A stretch of DNA of 64,000 bases. It comes from Pseudomonas sp. RIT288. Lineage in GTDB: Bacteria; Pseudomonadota; Gammaproteobacteria; Pseudomonadales; Pseudomonadaceae. A program made the translations under genes and the position numbers. Shown in pieces: positions 1 to 9,363 of this stretch. The notes under the pieces are model-generated. The model did not search any database, had not been told where the DNA came from, and worked only from the letters and a program-made list of their open reading frames with translations. Numbering within the stretch: position 1 is the first letter of the stretch; the number at the start of each line of letters is the position of its first letter. The stretch spans positions 1 to 64,000 of the forward strand of contig NZ_JFYN01000043.1 of the NCBI RefSeq assembly GCF_000631985.1. The letters run 5' to 3'.

Positions 1-18
1 CGAGTCAGTACCCGAATT

Positions 19-134
19 TCTTGACGACCATAGAGCGTTGGAACCACCTGATCCCATCCCGAACTCAGAAGTGAAACGATGCATCGCCGATGGTAGTGTG
101 GGGTTTCCCCATGTGAGAGTAGGTCATCGTCAAG
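19..134 (+). rRNA. rrf: 5S ribosomal RNA
   Basis: The terminal helix strands TTGACGACC (from about 21) and GGTCATCGTCAAG (to 134) pair as in gammaproteobacterial 5S rRNA. The conserved internal stretches GAACCACCTGATCCCATCCCG, GAACTCAGAAGTGAAACG and GGTAGTGTGGGG are all present. It is the last gene of an rRNA operon whose 23S gene must lie left of the window. The exact 5' end is good to a few bases. Confidence 0.97.
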
Positions 135-143
135 ATTAAATTC

Positions 144-178
144 CGAAACCCCAATTGCGAAAGCAGTTGGGGTTTTGT
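144..178 (+). terminator. Intrinsic terminator after 5S rRNA
   Basis: The inverted repeat AACCCCAATTGC / GCAGTTGGGGTT (one mismatch) surrounds a short GAAA-type loop. A T-rich run (TTTTGTTTT) follows, as expected for a rho-independent terminator ending the rRNA transcript. Confidence 0.9.
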
Positions 179-217
179 TTTGTCCGCAGGAAAGTAGTCT
201 GCCTGCCAATACAGGCC

Positions 218-1192
218 CTAGCTACTTGTGTTTGCCTCGATCTGACGCGAAAGCCACGCCCGGCTGTAGGTCAGAACACGGCTAGCCATAGTGGTCGGGA
301 AATGGATAAAACCATGGGCGGACGAGGGCAGTAGATGTACTTCAACCGGTGCTGATTGTTGCCAGCGCTCAGCCAGTTCCAGCGTGTCATCGCGCAGCGG
401 ATCCAGTTCACCGGTGAACATCAACGCCGGTGGCAATCCGCTCAAGTCACCGTACAGCGGAGACAGCTGCGCCTGCCGGCGTTCATCATCGCTCAATCCT
501 GGAGTCAGCAGGCGCAGCGCCTCGGCCATTCCCGGGCCATCGAGCACCAGCGTTTCAGTAGGTGCTGAGTGCACGCTCGGGGTGCCCGCGAGATCGTAGA
601 CGCCGTAATAGAGCAGGGCGCCGCTGACCCGCTGCAGCAAATCGGCTGATTGCTTGAGCGACAACAGCGTGGCGACGGCCAAGTGCGCGCCCGCCGATTC
701 GCCGACAACGATCACCGGCAGGCCGACGAACTCGGTGCAATCGTCGCTTAGCAGCCAGCGTGCGGCGCACAGACAATCCTGCATGAGATCCTCTATCGGC
801 GTATTGACTGCCAATCGATAGTCGACCGATATCACCGCCACGTTGCATGCCTTGACCATGGCGATATTGAGGTCGTCGTTCATCTGCGCATTGCCGATCA
901 CCCAGCCGCCGCCGTGGTAATCCAGCACCACACCTTGAGCCTTTCCCTGCGGGCGGATGATTCGGACGGGCACTGAAGCACCCTGCGAATACACCACAAT
1001 GTTTTGCGCATGCAGGTCATGTTTCAGCGGTTTGTCCGCGCTGGCAATCTGGCTGGCGCGCAGCAATGCCTGGATCAAGCGCGGCGTCAGCCGATTGCGG
1101 ATGCGAAACCGCGGCAGCCAGGCGAGCTTGCGATTGAAACGTTGCATCTGCGCCAGATCACTTTCGCTGAACTCAAGTGTGTTATTGGCCAA
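218..1192 (-). CDS. Alpha/beta hydrolase, HSL-family carboxylesterase
   Basis: 324 aa, probably a cytoplasmic esterase of the hormone-sensitive-lipase (bacterial family IV) type that hydrolyses small acyl esters. The oxyanion-hole motif HGGGW is at residues 93-97. The nucleophile elbow GESAG is at 164-168 with Ser166. Asp264 (GELDPLRDD) and His293 (SSAHGF) complete the triad, and YRLA at 125-128 is family-typical. There is no signal peptide. It lies just downstream of, and on the same strand as, an MFS transporter (46 bp gap), so the two may be co-transcribed and handle one compound, but the substrate cannot be read from the sequence. Confidence 0.88.
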   Translation of the reverse strand: MANNTLEFSESDLAQMQRFNRKLAWLPRFRIRNRLTPRLIQALLRASQIASADKPLKHDLHAQNIVVYSQGASVPVRIIRPQGKAQGVVLDYHGGGWVIGNAQMNDDLNIAMVKACNVAVISVDYRLAVNTPIEDLMQDCLCAARWLLSDDCTEFVGLPVIVVGESAGAHLAVATLLSLKQSADLLQRVSGALLYYGVYDLAGTPSVHSAPTETLVLDGPGMAEALRLLTPGLSDDERRQAQLSPLYGDLSGLPPALMFTGELDPLRDDTLELAERWQQSAPVEVHLLPSSAHGFIHFPTTMASRVLTYSRAWLSRQIEANTSS

Positions 1193-1238
1193 ATCTATCC
1201 TCCCGTGGCAGCAAACCTTGGTTCAATAGTTCTTATCC

Positions 1239-2501
1239 TCACGGCGGTGCGGCGAAGGGCGCTTCGTTGTTCGGGACATTCGCATCATTCCCCACACGCT
1301 GCAATGTTTCCGGCACCGCCAGCCACAACAGCACAAACGCCACCCCGGCAATCACCGCCAGGGTCAGAAATGCCGCGTTGTAACCGGCCTCCTGAAGCAC
1401 AATACCCGCAACGCTGGCACTCAATGCTGCGCCCAGGCCAAACACTGTCGATAGGGCGCCTAGGCTGATATTGAAGTGGCCGGTGCCCAGCGTCAGGTCT
1501 TTGACCACCACCGGGAACAGTGCGCCGAAGATCCCCGCACCGACGCCGTCGAGCATCTGTACGGCAACCAGCCAGTAAGGGTCGGCGGATAAGGTGTAGA
1601 GCACACCGCGCAACGGCAGAATCAGGAAACCTGCGAGGAGTAGCGGCTTGCGTCCCCACACATCGGCCTTGGCTCCGACCAGCAACGCGATCGGCACCAT
1701 GACCAGTTGCGCGGCGACGATGCAGGCCGAGGTCAGTGGCGTCGCCATCTGCAGATTGACTTGCGCCAGTTTCTGGCTCACCAGTGGCAGCATCGCCGCG
1801 TTGGCCAAGTGGAAGAGCGCACAACAAATGGCGAACATCAGCAGCGCCTTGTTGGTCAGCAGCACCGCCAATCCCGAAGGCGCCTTGGCGTGAGCGGCGT
1901 CGCTGGGGTCAAGTCCCCGCGCCAGATCATGGTTGATCGCGTTGGCATCGACGAAGCTCACGGCGATTACACTGCACAGCGCCATGACCGCCATCAGATA
2001 GAACACCGCCACCGGCCCGAACAGGTAAGCGAATCCACCGGCCAGCAGCGCCGCGCAGGCGTTGCCGGCATGGTTGAAGGTTTCGTTGCGTCCGGTGCGT
2101 CGAGTGAAGGCTCGCGGACCGGTGATGCCCAGGGTGATCGCCGAGATGGCCGGAGCGAATACCGACGCGGCTGCGGCGCTCAGCGCTTGGGTGATCGCCA
2201 CCAGACTGAAGGACGTAACGAAGGGCAACACCACGCAACTGCCGGTCACCAGCAAAGCGGCAATTGCGATCACCGCTCGTTTACGGCGTGTGTTGTCGAC
2301 CAAGGCCCCGGCGGGTGTCTGGGTGACAAGGGCGGCGATGCCAGCAAGGGTCATCACCAGCCCGATGCTGGCCGGCTCCCAGTGATGAACGGCCAGCAGG
2401 TAAATGGCCAGGTACGGCCCGAGTCCGTCGCGCACATCGGCGAGGAAGAAATTCAGGCTGTCCAGCGAGAGGTTGTTGCGACGATTGGTATGAGTGACCA
2501 C
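1239..2501 (-). CDS. MFS transporter
   Basis: 420 aa with about twelve hydrophobic segments and the major facilitator loop motif after TM2 (GALVDNTRRKR, near residue 65). It is an inner-membrane secondary transporter, more like a drug/metabolite exporter than a sugar porter; the substrate is unknown. The frame starts with GTG at 2501 and no strong Shine-Dalgarno is seen, so the start is provisional. It precedes the HSL-type esterase on the same strand and follows a DMT-type exporter, giving two unrelated exporters in a row. The C-terminus is short and polar. Confidence 0.85.
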   Translation of the reverse strand: MVTHTNRRNNLSLDSLNFFLADVRDGLGPYLAIYLLAVHHWEPASIGLVMTLAGIAALVTQTPAGALVDNTRRKRAVIAIAALLVTGSCVVLPFVTSFSLVAITQALSAAAASVFAPAISAITLGITGPRAFTRRTGRNETFNHAGNACAALLAGGFAYLFGPVAVFYLMAVMALCSVIAVSFVDANAINHDLARGLDPSDAAHAKAPSGLAVLLTNKALLMFAICCALFHLANAAMLPLVSQKLAQVNLQMATPLTSACIVAAQLVMVPIALLVGAKADVWGRKPLLLAGFLILPLRGVLYTLSADPYWLVAVQMLDGVGAGIFGALFPVVVKDLTLGTGHFNISLGALSTVFGLGAALSASVAGIVLQEAGYNAAFLTLAVIAGVAFVLLWLAVPETLQRVGNDANVPNNEAPFAAPP

Positions 2502-2548
2502 GCTGGCATCTTCAATAAACGAGGTTCGGCGAAATGCCTCAACCTCCG

Positions 2549-3481
2549 CTAAGTCAGTGACTTGTGGCCTGCGGATTTAGTTTCCTGGCGGATGCCGACG
2601 GCACACACTTTTTCGCTCGGCGCTCGCCCCAGCAATGGCAACCCGACCAGGGTCAAACCGATGCCGAGCAGCGCGCTGGCACTTAGCGGATCGCCGAACT
2701 GCATCCACGCCCACAACAGTGTCACCGGTGGCGTCAGAAACAGCGCGCCACTGATGCGCTGCATGCTGAAACGCTGCAGACACAGCCAATAAAATCCGTA
2801 GCCGCCAAAAGTCGAGAAGATCACCAGCCACAGCACGCCACTGACGAAGTCTGCACTGATCGGCGGGCGCAATTCACCCTCAAGGCCTGCCAACAGCGCA
2901 AACACGGGAATCACCGCACACACCTGAATAAACAGCGCCGTGGTGGCCGGCATCGCAACGCCCGGCCGGGCTTTCTCAAACAAGGTCGCCGCCGTCAGCG
3001 ACAATACCGCCAGTAACGGCAAGCAGTAGGCCCACAACCCCGCACTGGCCCACTCGACACTCGCAGCGCTGGCCAGCAGCATGCCGATCACGCACAGCGC
3101 CAGACCCAACCATTGCCAGCCACGTGTGCACTGCCCCGGAACGCTGCCGGCCAGCAGCACAATTGTCAGCGGCAACAAATTGGCAAACAGTGACGCAGTG
3201 CCCGGCGTGACGCCAAGTTGAATCGAGGCGGCAATCGGTCCGATGTAGCCGCCCATCGCGAACAGCCCAAGCAGTGCCTGACGCCACATGTCTTTACCGC
3301 GCAAACCACGCAAGCCAGCCCAGGCGAACGGCAGCAACAACAATGCCGCCAAAACAAAACGCCACAACGAGGCCAGGTACACGCTGCCTTGATCGGCGAC
3401 GTAGCGATAGCCAATGAACCCGGAACTCCAGCTGATCACCATTGCAATCAGCAGTGAATAACGAACAGGCATAACGTTCAT
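2549..3481 (-). CDS. EamA/DMT-family transporter
   Basis: About 310 aa with ten predicted hydrophobic helices in two repeated halves, the pattern of EamA drug/metabolite exporters (RhtA/YddG-like). The first helix YSLLIAMVISWSSGFIGYRY is typical. I place the start at the ATG at 3481 (MNVMPVRYSLL), because the longer frame adds a non-membrane N-terminal extension unlike the family. It is divergent from a LysR regulator that begins 100 bp away, so that regulator is the obvious candidate for controlling it. Amino-acid or metabolite efflux is the family expectation; the substrate is not known. Confidence 0.85.
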   Translation of the reverse strand: MNVMPVRYSLLIAMVISWSSGFIGYRYVADQGSVYLASLWRFVLAALLLLPFAWAGLRGLRGKDMWRQALLGLFAMGGYIGPIAASIQLGVTPGTASLFANLLPLTIVLLAGSVPGQCTRGWQWLGLALCVIGMLLASAASVEWASAGLWAYCLPLLAVLSLTAATLFEKARPGVAMPATTALFIQVCAVIPVFALLAGLEGELRPPISADFVSGVLWLVIFSTFGGYGFYWLCLQRFSMQRISGALFLTPPVTLLWAWMQFGDPLSASALLGIGLTLVGLPLLGRAPSEKVCAVGIRQETKSAGHKSLT

Positions 3482-3580
3482 CGCATGGCACCTGACAGAG
3501 GAATGAGTTCGATGATATGAATCAAGCACTGATGCATTCAAACGATACGATCAGCACCACTGATGCAGGAATTCTCAAGC

Positions 3581-4447
3581 ATGGCCGAAGCCCTTGATAT
3601 CGAACTGTTGCGCACCTTTCAGGCAATCGTGCGCTTCGGGCAATTTCTCGCCGCCGCGAGTTTCCTCAACAAGAGCCCGTCAGCGGTCAGCCTGCATGTG
3701 CGGCGTCTGGAAGCGCTGGCGGGCGGGCGCTTGCTGGAGCGCGATAACCAGACGGTCAACCTCACGCCACTGGGTCGACGCTTCGCCCTGCAGAGCGCCG
3801 AATTGCTGCGTCACCACGATCAATTGCTGGCGAGCTTCAGCACGCCGCTGGCCAGCGGGCGGATCCGTCTGGGGGTTTCCGAGGAGTATGCCGGCGCAGT
3901 ACTGGGCTGTACGTTGCCGCACTTGTCTGCAGATTTTCCGCACATCGAGCTGGAAGTCGAAACGGGTGCCAGCGGCCGTTTGAGTGCGCGTCTGGAGCGC
4001 GGGCAACTGGATCTGGCGTTGCTGGTGGTCGTCGCCAATGCGCCGCCATCGTCGCGTTGCGTAAGGATGTTGGGCCTGACCCAGCCAGTGTGGGTCGCCG
4101 CGCACAACTACACGCAGGATCTCACCCGGCCGGTACCGCTGGCCTTGCACGGCAAGGGTTGCCCCTATCGCAGCGTTGCCGTGGATGCATTGAGCGAGCA
4201 GGGTCGGCGGTGGCGCGCGGTGATTGTCAGCGCCGGTGCCAGCGCGCTGGAAACAGCCATCGAGGCCGGACTGGCGGTGGGCATTGTTGATCGTGCGCAA
4301 GTGCGCCCCGGCATGCGCGTGTTGAGCAGTGAGGAGGGATTACCCGAGTTGCCGCTGCACGAGTTGCGCCTGATGCAGGCACCGGGTGAATTGAGTGAGG
4401 CGGGGGAGGTTCTGGTGCGCTTGATCGGTGACGGCTTCGTGTTGTGA
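3581..4447 (+). CDS. LysR-family transcriptional regulator
   Basis: About 288 aa. An N-terminal winged helix-turn-helix starts at IELLRTFQAIV and continues through SPSAVSLHVRRLE to GGRLLERD. It is followed by a type-2 periplasmic-binding-like effector domain. I take the ATG at 3581 (MAEALDIELL), since LysR proteins begin only a few residues before the first helix; an upstream ATG at 3563 is also in frame. The gene is divergent from the DMT transporter with a 100-bp shared promoter region, the standard layout for LysR control of a neighbour. The effector is unknown. Confidence 0.87.
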   Translation: MAEALDIELLRTFQAIVRFGQFLAAASFLNKSPSAVSLHVRRLEALAGGRLLERDNQTVNLTPLGRRFALQSAELLRHHDQLLASFSTPLASGRIRLGVSEEYAGAVLGCTLPHLSADFPHIELEVETGASGRLSARLERGQLDLALLVVVANAPPSSRCVRMLGLTQPVWVAAHNYTQDLTRPVPLALHGKGCPYRSVAVDALSEQGRRWRAVIVSAGASALETAIEAGLAVGIVDRAQVRPGMRVLSSEEGLPELPLHELRLMQAPGELSEAGEVLVRLIGDGFVL

Positions 4448-4495
4448 CGTGTTGATCGACGGCAGCCCCGGCCAGGGCCGCCGTCAGTCATTACA

Positions 4496-6007
4496 TCAGT
4501 TGATCCGCGGATGCTGTTGCACCAACTCCTTGCGTTTGGCTTCCAGTTCGGCGATTTCGGCGTCGATGTCTTCGATTTTCTGCTCGATGTTGTCGTGGTG
4601 TTCCTTGAGCAGTTCCTTGGCTTCTTCAATGTCCGACGCGGCCGGCGCAGCACCGCGCAGCGGCTTGTTGGCGGTCTCTTTCATGGTCACGCCAGTAATC
4701 AGACCGACCACGGCAATGACCATCAGGTAATAGGCCGGCATGTACAGGTTGTTGGTGCTTTCCACCAGCCAGGCCACGGCGGTCGGGGTCAGGCCGGCAA
4801 TCAACACCGAGACGTTGAAAGCTGCGGCCAGTGCGCTGTAGCGGATGTGCGTGGGGAACATCGCCGGCAGGGTCGAAGCCATGACGCCGATGAAGAAATT
4901 CAGCAACACCGCGAGCATCAGCAAGCCGGAAAAGATCAGGCCGATCTTGCCGCTGTTGATCAGCATGAACGCCGGAATCGCCAGCAGGAACAGGCCGATA
5001 CTGCCGACCACAATGAAAGGCTTGCGGCCGATCTTGTCGCTGATAAAACCGATCGCCGGCTGCACGAACAACATGCCGACCATGATTGCGATGATGATCA
5101 GTACGCCACGGTTTTCGCTGTAGTGCAGGTTGTGCGACAGGTAGCTTGGCATGTAGGTCAGCAGCATGTAGTAAGTGACATTGGTCACCGCCACCACGCC
5201 GATGCAGGTCATCAAGCTGCGCCAGTGTTTGGTCGCGACTTCCTTGAACGAGACCTTTGGCCCGCCCGCCAGACCTTCACGGTCGCCTTCTTCGAGTTTC
5301 TCGACATGTTGTTGAAACGCTGGCGTCTCTTCCAGCGCATGACGCAGGTAGAGGCCGATCATGCCCAGTGGCAGGGCGAGGAAGAACGGCAGGCGCCAGC
5401 CCCATTCGAGGAATTTCTCTTCGCCGATGATCGTCGAGATCAGCACCACCACTCCGGCGCCGAGGACGAAGCCGGCAATCGAGCCGAAGTCCAGCCAACT
5501 GCCGAGGAACCCGCGCTTGCGGTCGGGCGCGTATTCGGCGACGAAGATCGAGGCGCCGGTGTACTCACCGCCGACCGAGAAACCCTGGGCCATTTTCGCC
5601 AGCAACAACAGGATTGGCGCCCAGATGCCGATCGACTCATAGGACGGTATCAAGCCGATGGCGAAGGTGCTCAGCGACATGATCACGATAGTCGCGGCCA
5701 GCACTTTCTGTCGCCCGTATTTGTCGCCCAGCGCACCGAAGAACAGGCCGCCCAGGGGACGGATCAGGAACGGCACCGAGAAGGTCGCCAGCGCTGCAAT
5801 CATCTGCACGCCAGGATCGGCGCCCGGGAAGAAGATCTTGCCCAGTGCATAGGCGACGAAGCCGTAAACCCCGAAGTCGAACCATTCCATGGCGTTGCCC
5901 AGTGCGGCGGCGGTGATCGCCTTGCGCATCTTGGCGTCGTCGACAATCGTGATGTCTTTCAATCCGATGGGATTGACCTTGTTTTTCCTTGATTTCATGC
6001 GGGTCAC
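4496..6007 (-). CDS. proP: Proline/betaine-type osmolyte:H+ symporter
   Basis: 503 aa, matching the length of E. coli ProP (500 aa). It is a metabolite:H+ symporter of the MFS that imports proline, glycine betaine and related osmoprotectants. Seen are the N-terminal helix with GNAMEWFDFGVYGF, the MFS motif LGDKYGRQK after TM2, and QGFSVGGEYTG. A charged heptad-like C-terminal tail (about 455-500, EEAKELLKEHHDNIEQKIE) forms a predicted coiled coil, the osmosensing feature of true ProP proteins. The start is either GTG 6007 or ATG 5998; neither has a clear ribosome site. It is a lone gene. Confidence 0.9.
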   Translation of the reverse strand: MTRMKSRKNKVNPIGLKDITIVDDAKMRKAITAAALGNAMEWFDFGVYGFVAYALGKIFFPGADPGVQMIAALATFSVPFLIRPLGGLFFGALGDKYGRQKVLAATIVIMSLSTFAIGLIPSYESIGIWAPILLLLAKMAQGFSVGGEYTGASIFVAEYAPDRKRGFLGSWLDFGSIAGFVLGAGVVVLISTIIGEEKFLEWGWRLPFFLALPLGMIGLYLRHALEETPAFQQHVEKLEEGDREGLAGGPKVSFKEVATKHWRSLMTCIGVVAVTNVTYYMLLTYMPSYLSHNLHYSENRGVLIIIAIMVGMLFVQPAIGFISDKIGRKPFIVVGSIGLFLLAIPAFMLINSGKIGLIFSGLLMLAVLLNFFIGVMASTLPAMFPTHIRYSALAAAFNVSVLIAGLTPTAVAWLVESTNNLYMPAYYLMVIAVVGLITGVTMKETANKPLRGAAPAASDIEEAKELLKEHHDNIEQKIEDIDAEIAELEAKRKELVQQHPRIN

Positions 6008-6237
6008 TCATAGCTGAACGGATTCGATGCCATTGTTTTGGTGGCATGGGTTCTTTCCGTCAGATACAAGAAGACACGAAAAAATTCACTGCTCAGGGCA
6101 TTTTTGTCGTTTGCCCGTGCTGATGCTTGGCGCGAGCAGCGGCTCCCACCCAGCGGCGATTACGCAAAAGCACAAGACGTCAGGCTGAAAACCCGGATAA
6201 TGGCCGCCAATTCGTTTCTGCTCTCTGGTAAACCCGC

Positions 6238-8442
6238 ATGGAAATCAAGGTCAACTTTCTCGACAACCTTCGACTTGAAGCCAAGTTCGACGACTTCACG
6301 GTGATCGCCGATCAGCCCATTCGCTACAAGGGCGATGGCTCGGCACCGGGGCCGTTCGACTACTTCCTGGCGTCGTCGGCCTTGTGCGCGGCTTACTTCG
6401 TGAAGCTGTACTGCGAAACGCGCAATATCCCGACCGAGAATATTCGCCTGTCGCAGAACAACATCGTCGATCCGGAAAACCGCTACAACCAGATCTTCAA
6501 GATCCAGGTCGAATTGCCAGCGGACATTTCCGAGAAGGATCGTCTGGGCATCCTGCGTTCGATTGATCGCTGCACGGTGAAGAAGGTCGTGCAGACCGGC
6601 CCCGAGTTCGTGATCGAGGAAGTCGAGAACCTCGACGCCGATGCGCAAGCCCTGTTGATGCCGCATTCGACTTCTGAAGCGGGCACTTACATTGCCGGTA
6701 AAGATCTGCCGCTGGAGCAGACCATAGCCAATATGTCGGGGATTCTCGCCGATCTGGGGATGAAGATCGAAATCGCCTCGTGGCGCAACATCGTGCCTAA
6801 CGTCTGGTCGCTGCACATCCGCGATGCGCACTCGCCGATGTGCTTCACTAACGGCAAGGGCGCGACCAAAGAGGGCGCACTGGCCTCGGCACTGGGCGAG
6901 TTCATCGAGCGCCTGAACTGCAACTTCTTCTATAACGATCAGTTCTGGGGCGAGGACATCGCCACCGCCGAATTCGTGCATTACCCGAACGAGCGCTGGT
7001 TCAAACCGGGTCCGAAAGACGAGCTGCCGTCAGAAATTCTCGACCAATACTGCCTGGACATTTACAACCGCGATGGCGAACTCAAAGGCTCGCATCTGTA
7101 CGACACCAACTCCGGCAACACCCAGCGCGGCATCTGCTCGCTGCCGTTCGTGCGCCAGTCGGATGGCGAGGTGGTGTACTTCCCGTCCAACCTGATCGAA
7201 AACCTGTTCCTGAGCAACGGCATGAGCGCCGGCAACACCTTGGCTGAAGCCCAGGTGCAATGTCTGTCGGAGATCTTCGAGCGTGCGGTCAAACGCGAAA
7301 TCCTCGAAGGCGAGATGGCCTTGCCCGATGTGCCGCAGGAAGTGCTGGAGAAGTACCCAAGCATTCTCGCCGGGATCAAGGGCCTGGAAGAGCAGGGCTT
7401 CCCGGTGCTGGTCAAGGACGCGTCGCTGAGCGGTGAATTCCCGGTGATGTGCGTGACCCTGATGAACCCGCGCACTGGCGGCGTGTTCGCCTCGTTCGGC
7501 GCGCACCCGAGCCTGGAAGTGGCGCTGGAGCGCAGCCTGACCGAGTTGTTGCAGGGCCGCAGTTTCGAAGGCCTGAACGACTTGCCGCAACCGACGTTCT
7601 CCGGCCAGGCAGTGACCGAACCGAACAACTTCGTCGAGCACTTCATCGACTCCAGCGGTGTGGTGTCGTGGCGCTTCTTCAGTGCCAAGTCTGACTTCGA
7701 ATTCGTCGAGTGGGACTTCTCAGGTCAAGGCGAAAACTCCAACGCCGAAGAAGCCGCGACTCTGTTCGGCATCCTCGAAGCCATGGGCAAAGAAGCCTAC
7801 ATGGCGGTCTACGACGACCTCGGCGCCAACGCCTGCCGGATCCTGGTGCCGGATTACTCGGAAATCTACCCGGTGGACGACCTGATCTGGGACAACACCA
7901 ACAAGGCCCTGCAATTTCGCGCAGACATCCTCAACCTGCACAGCCTGAGCAAGGTCGGCCTGCGCAACCTGGCCCAGGGCCTGGAAAACAGCGAGCTGGA
8001 TGATTACACCGACATCACCACGCTGATCGGCATCGAGTTCGACGACAATACACCTTGGGGCAAGTTGACGATTCTGGAGCTGCGTCTGCTGATCTATCTT
8101 GCCCTGCAGAAGTTCGAACAGGCCAAGGATCTGGTCGAAGCCTTCCTGCAGTACAACGACAACACCGTCGAGCGCGGCTTGTTCTATCAGGCGGTGAACG
8201 TGTGCCTGGAAATGGAGCTGGACGAGGATCTGGAACTGTCTGACTACGAGGCCAACTTCCGCCGGATGTTCGGTGACGAGCGCATGGACGCGGCGATTGG
8301 TTCGGTCAATGGCAGCGTGCGCTTCTACGGTCTGACGCCGACCAGCATGAAGCTCGAAGGGCTGGACCGTCACCTGCGTCTGATCGACAGCTACAAGAAG
8401 CTGCACGCAGCAAGGGCGAATGCGGCGGGGTTGAATCGCTGA
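6238..8442 (+). CDS. ycaO: OsmC domain/YcaO domain fusion protein
   Basis: 734 aa. Residues 1-140 resemble OsmC/Ohr with the two conserved cysteines (Cys50 in SALCAAY, Cys112 in DRCTVKK). Residues about 160-560 are a YcaO cyclodehydratase-type domain with the ATP-binding signatures CFTNGKGATK and SALGEFIERL. The C-terminal ~150 aa is helical, as in E. coli YcaO (586 aa), which lacks the OsmC part. YcaO enzymes activate amides with ATP. The E. coli protein has been linked to RimO-dependent methylthiolation of ribosomal protein S12, so a ribosome-related role is possible. No azole-peptide precursor or dehydrogenase gene is adjacent. It is a lone gene. Confidence 0.9.
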   Translation: MEIKVNFLDNLRLEAKFDDFTVIADQPIRYKGDGSAPGPFDYFLASSALCAAYFVKLYCETRNIPTENIRLSQNNIVDPENRYNQIFKIQVELPADISEKDRLGILRSIDRCTVKKVVQTGPEFVIEEVENLDADAQALLMPHSTSEAGTYIAGKDLPLEQTIANMSGILADLGMKIEIASWRNIVPNVWSLHIRDAHSPMCFTNGKGATKEGALASALGEFIERLNCNFFYNDQFWGEDIATAEFVHYPNERWFKPGPKDELPSEILDQYCLDIYNRDGELKGSHLYDTNSGNTQRGICSLPFVRQSDGEVVYFPSNLIENLFLSNGMSAGNTLAEAQVQCLSEIFERAVKREILEGEMALPDVPQEVLEKYPSILAGIKGLEEQGFPVLVKDASLSGEFPVMCVTLMNPRTGGVFASFGAHPSLEVALERSLTELLQGRSFEGLNDLPQPTFSGQAVTEPNNFVEHFIDSSGVVSWRFFSAKSDFEFVEWDFSGQGENSNAEEAATLFGILEAMGKEAYMAVYDDLGANACRILVPDYSEIYPVDDLIWDNTNKALQFRADILNLHSLSKVGLRNLAQGLENSELDDYTDITTLIGIEFDDNTPWGKLTILELRLLIYLALQKFEQAKDLVEAFLQYNDNTVERGLFYQAVNVCLEMELDEDLELSDYEANFRRMFGDERMDAAIGSVNGSVRFYGLTPTSMKLEGLDRHLRLIDSYKKLHAARANAAGLNR

Positions 8443-8503
8443 CAGCAGACGGTCATTTTGTGCCGAGTTAACTCTGAGCTGAATGAGCCTGAATGAGTTG
8501 ACT

Positions 8504-8613
8504 CTGTGGTGAGGGGATTTATCCCCGATGGCGCGCGAAGCGGGCCTGGCTTCTGCAACCAATCAAGAAGCGGCCTGCTGCGCAGTCCATCGGGGATAAA
8601 TCCCCTCACCACA
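8504..8613. repeat. Inverted repeat pair (REP-like)
   Basis: The arms TGGTGAGGGGATTTATCCCC (about 8507-8526) and its reverse complement (about 8591-8610) flank about 60 bp, in the gap after ycaO. The arm is itself partly palindromic (GGGGATTTATCCCC). It resembles an interspersed Pseudomonas REP family and could also act as a terminator or mRNA-stabilising structure. Confidence 0.8.
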
Positions 8614-8645
8614 AGTGAGTATTGTGGGGGCATGGAGATTCAAGG

Positions 8646-9086
8646 ATGGAAGAGAAGGTTGTGAGGTCGAAGCTGGTCAACTTTCTGGTGGCTGACGTCG
8701 AGGTGGATTACGAAGGTGTCGGCGATTTCTACGATGTTGCCGGCAGTGGCAACGTCGGTGCATTGGCCGGGGTGCTGGAAGGCTTCAAGGAGGTTTACGG
8801 CGGGCTGTGGGTCGGCGGCAAAATGACCCTCACGAATACTGCTGTGTACTTGAACGCCAACGCCATGAACCGCATGGTTCAGGACGGCACACTGGACATC
8901 AGAGTGCCGCTGGGGATGATCCGCAAGGTCACGCTTGAAGGGGGCTTCATCACCAAAATCGTCTGCCTGGATACCGATGCTGGCAGCATTCTGTTCCGTT
9001 GCTTTGGCGCGAAGGACATTGTTGCGTTGATCGAAAAGTCGATCCAGCCACGGGTTTCGACAGCAGTACTCAAGCGCGGTGTCTGA
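8646..9086 (+). CDS. Hypothetical protein, GRAM/PH-like fold suspected
   Basis: 146 aa, no signal peptide or membrane helix. The start ATG at 8646 has GGAG eight bases upstream, so I prefer it to an earlier in-frame ATG. The second half (GGKMTLTNTAVYLNANAMNR, then a run of strands and a closing helix DIVALIEKSI) has the strand-rich then helical pattern of GRAM/bacterial PH-like domains, where such a stretch is common. That is inference from pattern only; no catalytic motif is seen. It stands alone between two REP-rich gaps, so its neighbours give no hint of function. Confidence 0.65.
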   Translation: MEEKVVRSKLVNFLVADVEVDYEGVGDFYDVAGSGNVGALAGVLEGFKEVYGGLWVGGKMTLTNTAVYLNANAMNRMVQDGTLDIRVPLGMIRKVTLEGGFITKIVCLDTDAGSILFRCFGAKDIVALIEKSIQPRVSTAVLKRGV

Positions 9087-9175
9087 TTGGATCGTCAGGC
9101 CGTTCGCCAATCTCACCTGCACCGAAAAACCAGTGGGAGCCAGCCGCTAATTCTGAGTCCACCGCGCACCCCCAT

Positions 9176-9262
9176 GTGGGAGCGAGCCTGCTCGCGAAGA
9201 GGGCGTGTCAGTCGCCGTCGCTTTGGCTGACAGATCGCATTCGCGAGCAGGCTCGCACACAT
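9176..9262. repeat. REP doublet (REPIN-like)
   Basis: GTGGGAGCGAGCCTGCTCGCGAA and its inverted copy TTCGCGAGCAGGCTCGCAC face each other across about 35 bp. This is the common Pseudomonas REP family built on GAGCCTGCTCGC. A related single element follows at 9303. Confidence 0.88.
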
Positions 9263-9302
9263 TGGATCTCTGGCCGCCGCCAATCCTGAGTCCACCCAAT
9301 AA

Positions 9303-9342
9303 CCCTGTGGGAGCTGGCTTGCCAGCGATGGGGCCGTGTCAG
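9303..9342 (+). repeat. Single REP element
   Basis: CTGTGGGAGCTGGCTTGCCAGCGATGGGGCCGTGTCAG is a variant of the same REP family, with core GGCTTGCC, 40 bp from the preceding doublet. The 9087-9363 gap holds three REP copies and no gene that I can support. Confidence 0.85.
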
Positions 9343-9363
9343 CCGCTATCATTATCGGCGTTG

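Noticed and set aside
4511..5992. A 493-codon open frame on the plus strand opposite proP
   Set aside because: It is antisense to a clear MFS transporter. Its product is His/Gln/Arg-rich with no domain, which is what GC-rich antisense frames give.
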